Shown: positions 21,401 through 28,681 of the stretch, one piece after another | How the letters are laid out: every line of letters begins with the position of its first letter | Numbering within the stretch: the stretch's first letter is position 1 | Source: Silene noctiflora | Lineage: Eukaryota > Streptophyta > Magnoliopsida > Caryophyllales > Caryophyllaceae | NCBI GenBank assembly: GCA_009801015.1 | Contig: VHZZ01003267.1 | Location: forward strand, 41,207-69,887 | Direction: 5' to 3' | Length of the DNA stretch: 28,681 nucleotides | Notes under the pieces: model-generated | Database searches by the model: none | What the model saw: the letters and a program-made list of their open reading frames with translations, nothing else | Told to the model about the DNA's origin: nothing | Program-made: the position numbers and the translations under genes

Positions 21401-24400
21401 ATGTGAGACTTGACTTATGCAACATTTTAGACAAAATCGACTATTTTTCAAATGTTCTACAAAATATAGAAGAATAAAACATACATAACATTTCAAGGTT
21501 AAAAGTTACTCTGTACAAGACATCTAACCTTTCCATTGCTCTTCTAAAAGTGGTTCATGCTTATAAACTGGCTGTGCAGCCCAGGCAAAGTAGCCCCCTG
21601 CTCGTAGTATCCTATTGACCTCAAGTAGAAGAATTCCATCTTAAACATACAAACATTGAAAAATGAACATAAGGTTAGCAATACAACTTAAATTTTGCAG
21701 AGCAAAATGTAAAACAAGAAGGTAAAAGGTTCACTACTTCACTTAAACAAAATAATTAATAATACTTTGTCCATCCATGGCAATGCAATACCATCCTCCA
21801 AATTCCAACAATTCAAATGTGCCATCCAAACTCGCAGGAAGGGAAGTTTTCTAGGCAAGAGCTACATGCCTACATTACACATAAGGACTAAACAACTTGT
21901 TCCTCAAAACTAAGGCAAGGCTAAAACACACCACAAAAAAAAAAAATATGCAGATGGACACATAGCAACAACAGTTATATAGACAAAATTATATATTTTA
22001 CAGAGCTGAATTCTTTGAATTTTAGTGGTGCAAAACTTTATAACCGTATTGATGGAAATAGAGAAAAGTATCATGTTTGAACTTCAACAGTTTCCAGCAA
22101 CTCCTTAAGCTCTTTCTAATAACCATACCAAGCTTCATACTCTGGATTCAAAACATTTGTAGCACTACTAGTCTAGTAATACAAAAACAAATCGAAACTA
22201 TTCAACATCACTCGAGCTAATAAATGCACATATATTAGGCTAACATTTCAAAGTTCAGCTAATGAGTAGATAATAGGACCGAAAAGATACTACACAACAA
22301 AAAGAAAAGGCACCCAGAAGAAGTTCATTGTAGAAACTGTAAAACTGCGGTTTGAAAGTCTAATCCTTGACAAAAAGAAAAGGCACCCAGAAGAAGTCCA
22401 TAGTAGAAACTGTAAAACTGCAGTCTGCAAGTCTAATCCTTGACACATAGGCAATTAGGTATAAATTATTCCAGTATGACATATATAGGCAATAAGCAGA
22501 GCATATTTACTAGGTATTGTGAAACAACATGCAATTGACGGAAGGCACTGAGATAAACATATTACCATCACGAGTCCAATTGATTCTACATCTTGAGCAA
22601 TGGATGATATCAAAAGCCTGACTAGGATATGGTAGACGACGAGTAGTAAAGGCTGCCACCATCGCAGGCACTCCACGCTCAAGTGCAAATTGAATTTGAT
22701 TCTCATGAACATCCTTTGGGGCTATTGATAGAGTGGTTACGTTTCGCGACATTAGATAAGCACCAAAGCTTGCAACACCACATCCAACATCCAGCACAAC
22801 ACGTGTATGTTGGCCAAATGCAATTGCAGGGATCATCTACATGTTATAACTAAATGAGACTCAAAGACATACCAACATTGATGTTCTTATCTACTAGCAT
22901 ATCAAAATTAACAACCTGAGAGATTTGGTCCAAGTACTGATTTGCACCATGTATAAATTGCGTACCCCCTCCCGGAAACTTGAATTTGTCCTTGTCTCTA
23001 GTCATCCAGTTTTGACCCCCTTTATCTTCAACCAAACGTGTGTGAGGAACATTAAAGTACCATACCTGCAATTACAACAGACGGCCTCAATATTATACAC
23101 TGGCTTAGATGGCGACAGCAACAATGTCAGACATTTCTGTGTGTTTCTTCATTGTCTCGCGTAAATTGATCAAGTGATGCAGGGCAATATTCAACTAAAA
23201 ACCTATACCACATCCAAATCAATAAGATAGTATACCTCACTGCCCTAAACTGAATAAAAAAAAACTCAATATTTCCATTTCACATACCCTAACAAAACAC
23301 CATATTCTATTTAGAATCGCCATCCAACTGCTACAAACTACCAGTTGCTCAGCTCTGTCCAAACCAATCTCTATTCTTTCATCTTCTAGTAATACCTTTT
23401 CAATGCACTTGCTTAAACTGTACGAGTAACCTACAACTAAGGATTTTTGGATTGAAGGATTTGAAGGGTCCGGAAGTGGAGGGATATAATTGCAGCCATT
23501 TTCAAGTCTAATCAAAATCCCTATGACGTAGGAAATATCAAGAGGAAAATCCCCTCTTCCATCCCCTTCCATCCTAAAATGTTATCCAAACACGCGTAAA
23601 GCACCATTACTTACGAGACTAAGATAGTAAGCAAGATCCTTGCTTGCTCCTCTGATGCTAAAAGTAACTCTAACTAGCTACAAGCTACCAATTGATAATA
23701 TTGGGCAACATGGCAGACATACTAGCAGTGTCAAAGGGAGGCGAGGGTAGCTGCTAGGAACTGCAGTCATCTAAGCCAATAAGCAATGGAAAGTGTGAAA
23801 TATTTAGTTAAAAGTTTTAAGAGTTTTTCCAAGCTAATGTACTGCTATAATAATCAACACCTGGAATTTTTCGATGTTTGTTTATGCTCCCCTAACTTTG
23901 AATCCCAACTTTAGCACTGTATAAAACTCAATTCAAACAATGCTATGAAAATTTGAGAACGCTGCATATTAAGAGAGACTGTGAGTGAGAAAAGGGGAAA
24001 CCTCGTCCCGGCTTTTGGGCCAAGGGATAGGAGTCTTGTAATTCTTGGGTGGAGGAATGAGGCAATTCAACTCCTTACCAGTCTCGGGACAATGGCGTTC
24101 AAATTTTTCCCCATTTTCAGTAGAATTAAGCTTCTTGATCGCCTCTACATTATCCATGCAAGGAATATACTCCCTTAAACTCTCCGAACACATCGGAAAC
24201 TTGGAAACCCTAACCCTAATCCTATCGTCCTCGTTCGCATCGGAAGTGACATTCTCCCAATCCTCCACCACCGTGGGATCAAACTCGCCGATCTCAAAGT
24301 TATCAGTCATCGTACCGTTCTCGTCCACCACGCCGAACCTCTTCATCACCGGCTGCGTCGGAGGCGGAGGTGGAGTCGGAGGTGGCGGTGGCGGAGGCGG

Positions 24401-24649
24401 TGGAGAGAGAGTGTCGGTAGCGGAGAGGTTGAAGGTGCGGTGGAGATTAGGGGAGAGAGCGACGGAAGAGGAGGAGTGTGCGGCGGTTGATGCGGCGGAG
24501 GAGGAGAAGAGGACGGTAGAAGTGCCGACATTGGACCAACGGAGACCAAGGAAGAAGAAGGAGACTGATAAAAAGAGGAAAGTGCAGATCTTGAGGAAGA
24601 AAGGTGATTTTAAGATGTCGGGGACGCCATTGTTGAAAGCTTCCTTCAT
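18423..24649 (-). CDS. PMT11: Probable Golgi methyltransferase PMT10/PMT11-like (QUA2 / DUF248 family)
   Basis: Coding exons in order: 24649-24002, 23065-22916, 22836-22566, 21639-21529, 21068-20909, 20006-19749, 19632-19510, 19054-18977, 18630-18423. They sum to 2007 nt (668 aa plus TGA), with GT-AG junctions all in phase. A short N-terminal tail and one membrane segment (about residues 21-37) fit a type II Golgi protein. A Ser/Pro-rich stem follows, with a poly-Pro tract (about 83-100). The catalytic domain has YIPCMDN, the SAM-binding motif [11 protein letters not shown] (281-291), [23 protein letters not shown], the second-half MDMRAGYGG (525-533) and [10 protein letters not shown] (609-618). 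Family members (QUA2/TSD2, QUA3, CGR-associated) are linked to pectin homogalacturonan methylation; the substrate of PMT10/11 themselves is not something I can assert. Length matches the family (about 690 aa). PMT11 rather than PMT10 is inferred from the neighbouring HESO1. Confidence 0.92.
22298..22443. repeat. 73-bp tandem duplication in a PMT intron
   Basis: Copies 22298-22370 and 22371-22443 both begin CAAAAAGAAAAGGCACCCAG and end GTCTAATCCTTGA. They differ at about 5 of 73 positions, so the duplication is fairly recent. It lies in the intron between the PMT exons 21529-21639 and 22566-22836. Confidence 0.9.
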
Positions 24650-24930
24650 GGTTATAGATAGTAAGATGGAGTGTTGATGTTGATGTTTGATCTGTTATTG
24701 GGGAATGTGTGTGAGTGACATGCATATGAGAAGAGAGATTAATGGCGCGTACAGTGTGGCCTGCCGGTGCTATCTCCGTACATACTTTAGATACAACTTA
24801 CAACTGTTCCAAGTATACAACCGTCAATAAACCTTTCTTAAGGACTTACTTAGGTTTGACTAAATTGAATGAAGTTAAGTCGAATTAAACGCAACTAACG
24901 TGAATTCAATACAGCTAAATTAAGAATTAA
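24650..24930 (-). promoter_or_regulatory. PMT 5' UTR and proximal promoter
   Basis: This is the only non-repeat sequence between the PMT start codon and the probable Helitron. No clear TATA box or transcription start could be chosen. Confidence 0.35.
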
Positions 24931-26312
24931 CTAGTTTTGTGACTCGTGCAATGCACGGGTTTATCAAGATGCATCCTTAAAGCTTTGTCCTGGTACGAAA
25001 ATTTAATGTGGGTGGGGGGAGGAAAAGGGAGACCAATTTTTTTTTCAACTACAGATAAAAGATTTTAAGGTAAAATATAAAATGGTTGACACATGTTGTG
25101 AAATAGTTCATGTTGTTGTAAGATTTGATATTTAGGGAATAATTTAGTTTGGGAAGTGGGTTAGTTAATACGGAGTATAATCCTTCTTAAAGCTTATTCA
25201 TGCATGTGTTTGTTCAAAGTGGGTTGCAAAGTCTAAAGGTATTTTTTTGTTAGTAAGTTGATGTGGCCTTAATGTGATGACATTATAAACAAAGAAGGAA
25301 CACATAGTTTTTTTTACGTGAAAATTCTTATGTTAATGACAAAGTATGTCAACTTAAATTCATTTTGGTGGACTATCTTGTGAATTCGAGTTGTATTATA
25401 GCTATAATTTACGTAACATTGTAAACCATGATGATGTAACTTGTTGCCCCAAGACATATGCATATCGAATTTGCCTTAGCAATGTAAATCAAACTATTTA
25501 ATGAATGCTCAACACCTTCTATATTGGCTTGTTCAATTACATAATCTATATGTACTGCCTGCATGTCAACAAAAAATACATGTAAGCAAATTAATCACCT
25601 TATAAGCAGGTGACAAATACTAATCACGTGATTTAGAGATTAGCAAGGAAGGAACCGGAGTTGGTTATTTGGTCTCATAACTATGAAGTTGAACTTTTTT
25701 ATTTTATGCAGAATTTAAATATTAATTTTTTAAATTTTGTATCTTTATATTATGAAAACTATGAATAATAACGAGAAATCGACATGCAAACAAATTAAAG
25801 AGGTTAAGCTTAAGTAGCAATGTAGCACCTTTGAGATCCAAAATTTATATGAAGTTGAACCATTGGTTTTCAAAGCACAATAAAACGGGGGCAGATGAAA
25901 TGTTTGTCTTCCATGTGCATTTCGCATACCCATGGGGAATTAACGATGAGTGATATAAAAATGTCTTTGATTTTAGAGAGTTACAATATTGATTTTGTAT
26001 TTGTTTGGTTCTCTTATTCCTCTATGAGGAGGTATTTATACAAACTTAGTTGCTTTTAGTGAGTAACTAAAAAGTCGCCACTAATACACCTAATTATGAC
26101 AATTTATTATATTATAATTCCACTAATAACCTTAATTATGATAATTCATTGTATCATAATTTATACCAACTCATAGTCTCTTACTATTCCTGATAAAATG
26201 TAAAGAAGAATAACATAAAATGTGACACTTAAAAATTCTTTAACATGACACACGTCAAATAATAAACTACTCGTCTTGCCTTTTTATTATATTATATAGA
26301 TATAGATATAGA
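24931..26312 (-). mobile_element. Probable non-autonomous Helitron
   Basis: On the minus strand it starts TCTATATCTATATCTATATA (26312 downward), preceded by A. It ends with a hairpin CCCGTGC-ATT-GCACGAG (24960-24944), eight bases, then CTAG (24934-24931) followed by T. Helitrons start with TC, end with CTRR after a short hairpin, and insert between A and T; all three hold. Length is 1382 bp. No Rep/helicase coding sequence is present. The 5' end is less certain because it lies in a TATAGA microsatellite. Confidence 0.6.
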
Positions 26313-27250
26313 TGTATATATACTGATAGTTAAGTCATTTATCATACAAAATTTCGAAAAAACAATTAATTAGGAATAAATTTTAAAAAGAAAATTAAAC
26401 AATAAAATTGAAATGGAGAGAGTATCATTTAAAATCACCATGAACACGAAATTATAAATTATAAATATAATAATTTTAGTTTTACTTACTAAATATATTG
26501 CTACACAATGCATTTTTTTTATACAAAAACTTTATCCTTTACGTGAAATAATTTCATGAACTAAAGTATATCAATTATATTCTTAGTGTTTAATTTCACT
26601 TAAGTATTTATAGAATTTTTTTGCAAATTATTTAAATTAAATAAACATTTTATTCCATAAATTTTATATTTTACTCATTATATTTCAAACGTAAAAATTT
26701 CATATTTTATCAATCCTATATTTTTAAAACATCCCTTTTTGTTTTTAATGTAGGTTTTCTTATGAAAATATGTTTTGCAACAAATCCAATACATTATAAT
26801 TTTCTTTTTATAAAAATAAGTTTCAAAATATTTATCGGAGTATCATATAATAGGGATATGAGATTTGTCACATAAACAAATTATTTATATGATATAACCT
26901 AAGAATTATAACTTTTGAAACATTAGTATCACCCTAAGCTTGGAAATTACAAATTGTTAGGTTATATGATCTTTAATACTCATTTGTTGATTAATTAGTT
27001 ATGTAAAACCTCTTTTATATATAACAAAGTTATAGTATGATAATTTTGTTATAGTAACAACAATAGTGAATTAATGATAATACAAAAAATTTCTTGTTTT
27101 TAACTTCATTTATCCTTCTTCGTTCTTACTTTCTTATGTATTCAGTTTTTTTTATGTAGAATATATATAATGCTATTCCGTATGAAATATCTTGAAATTA
27201 GTAACTTATAGTTCATGAATATCTTTTTAATAAATTGATAATACGTGTCA
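26313..27250. other. AT-rich intergenic DNA, nothing recognised
   Basis: This is very AT-rich sequence without a long ORF, RNA gene or clear repeat structure that I can support. Confidence 0.5.
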
Positions 27251-27330
27251 CATTAATTTGTCAAGTCACATTTAAATTTGCCATGTCACCTTTAAATTTG
27301 TCATGTCACAATTAAATTTGTCATGTCACA
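27251..27330. repeat. 4 x 20-bp tandem repeat
   Basis: Four successive 20-bp units share the core AATTTGTCATGTCAC (27251, 27271, 27291, 27311), with one or a few substitutions per unit (TCAAG, CCATG, TCATG, TCATG). Confidence 0.85.
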
Positions 27331-28503
27331 TTACCCTTTTAATTAGATTTTATAGATTTTGTGATCGCAGAGATAAACTGAAAGAACTGAGTGGAGTTAA
27401 ATAAATGAAGGCGAGGTAGGTTGTTCCCTATCGGATACAACCTTCCTGACCAGATCGGATCTTGGAGCACAGTAGTCCCGGTTATGTTCATCTTTCCTAG
27501 TCGAGAAATCCTCAGCTTGCTCTCTCAAGGGAAGAGGATCTACCACTTTTTGAATAAGGGATTTCCTACCTTCCTTTACTTAAAAGTGCTTCCTCCATTG
27601 CAAATTACCTTAAAAATGGTGTGACGAAAATTTTAGAATATAGTTGTTTGTTTGATTCCTGTTTTTTTTTTTAAAAAAAAAATTATTATTAAGAGGGGGG
27701 ATTGAAGCCGCTCACATAATGCTCATTATGTACGATTATTTTCTCAACTTGAATATAGGTTGACATGTGTTCGGATGCGATAGCTGATGTAGTTGTTACT
27801 ACCTAGTTCCAAGTTCACTAATGAATACACACATTTCCCCCCTAAAAAAAGGGATAGTGTTTCCCTTAAGGAAAGAGATATCGTCTTCAAAACTATCTTC
27901 TAATTTCCCTTGCTTCGTTTCATGGTTACTTGGATCGACTATGTGGACGCTCCCATAGTTGTGGGACCGTCACAAGAGTGTAAGGGGCCCACGTAGCGTT
28001 TTGACCTTCTTTAGATCTCGGAATATGAAGGAAAAACCACTTCAGAATATCGTTTTCCTACAAAACCGCATTAAAAAAGCAAAACATGTAGAGAAAGTGA
28101 TTAGCCCTTAAAATCGCTCAAAAGAGCACTATAGGCAAGGGAATAAAGGGGTTCAAAATAGGGTAAAATGACACTATGTCACCCCGCATACGATCCATAG
28201 AGGCACTACAATCTAAAGAAAGAGGAATTCGAACATGAGCCTTATTGCTCACAAAAGTTTCACCTTTGGTAATAATTAAAATACGTATAATTTCATCAAT
28301 TTAGGCTTGAATTTCGTTGATATTATAGTAGAAATGGAAGTCTTTTAATTCATGGGTAAAATCCTAGAGATGAACTTGAGATCTTTGAAATGGAGGCTGA
28401 AATCAAGCTTCTTGAGAGAGTTTTTAATTCTTCCCACCTCCCACACGTCGCCGTCATTCACCCCGGCTGCCAGTCACCACTGTAAAACCCCCATCTACCA
28501 AAG
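27331..28503. other. Unassigned stretch with possible degenerate TE remnants
   Basis: GC content rises relative to the flank (27380-27620 and 27840-28300), and some minus-strand frames stay open for 30-40 codons (for example around 27840-27960). No domain or motif could be recognised. A retroelement remnant or organelle-derived DNA are both possible; neither is shown. Confidence 0.3.
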
Positions 28504-28681
28504 TGTAACACCCCCATACTCCGAGGCACGTTACCAGGACTACCTTAAGGTACAAGGATGTTACCATCTCGGTTTCCCGAGGTAGAGAACATCACAGAAA
28601 CAATAAAGAAACATTATTATTAATGATAGCGTTTAAAGAATACAAAAGTGAATTCTCCCAAATACGGAGTACATGGCAAAA
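28504..28681 (+). mobile_element. Possible start of an LTR running off the window
   Basis: TGTAACACCCCCATACTCCG (28504 on) has the TG start usual for LTRs. It resembles, from memory, LTR starts common in some eudicot genomes. A related TGTAAAACCCCCATCTACC lies just upstream at about 28481, so the start could be duplicated or degenerate. The other end is not in the window. Confidence 0.4.

Noticed and set aside
24045-24677. 210-codon plus-strand frame opposite PMT exon 1
   Set aside because: It is a shadow of the GC-rich, proline-coding first exon. The minus strand has family motifs and correct splicing.

Overview
The window is nuclear DNA from a flowering plant, almost certainly a eudicot. 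The evidence is spliced genes with GT-AG introns, plant-specific gene families, and many plant transposable elements. Abundant TACGGAGTA-type Stowaway remnants and an LTR starting TGTAACACCCCC hint at Caryophyllales (spinach/quinoa/beet type), but that placement is weak. Scattered Ns and a 996-base N gap (12043-13038) mark a draft assembly.

Two host genes are present and can be reconstructed exon by exon. On the plus strand (2272-8388, 8 coding exons, 598 aa) lies a HESO1-type terminal uridylyltransferase, which tails unmethylated small RNAs. Its glutamine-rich C-terminus carries five in-frame copies of a 29-residue repeat. On the minus strand (18423-24649, 9 coding exons, 668 aa) lies a PMT10/PMT11-type (QUA2 family) Golgi methyltransferase. 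The genes converge tail to tail. From memory, the Arabidopsis homologues are neighbouring loci (At2g39740 and At2g39750), so this looks like an old conserved gene pair. They are biochemically unrelated and nothing suggests they cooperate.

The rest is mostly mobile DNA. From the left: a Stowaway-like end (1-90); a complete TRIM-like mini-LTR element with a 5-bp target duplication (193-649); a fold-back MITE (860-1160); a tRNA-derived SINE in the HESO1 leader (about 1790-1925); a 5135-5288 MITE and other repeats in HESO1 introns. The 10-kb space between the genes holds a decayed L1-type LINE on the minus strand (9450-17376) with a 19-bp target duplication. The LINE has five inferred premature stops and at least two frameshifts. 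It is interrupted by a nested, unclassified, probably LTR-derived insertion and by the assembly gap. It landed in the tail of an older SINE-like sequence. Upstream of the PMT gene there is a probable non-autonomous Helitron (24931-26312), a 4 x 20-bp tandem repeat, an unassigned stretch, and what looks like the first 178 bp of an LTR running off the window.

I found no CRISPR array, rRNA, functional tRNA or prokaryote-type system, and no convincing new multi-gene system. The observations most worth following are the repeat expansion in HESO1, the conserved gene pair, the nested LINE history and the terminally well-defined TRIM and Helitron.
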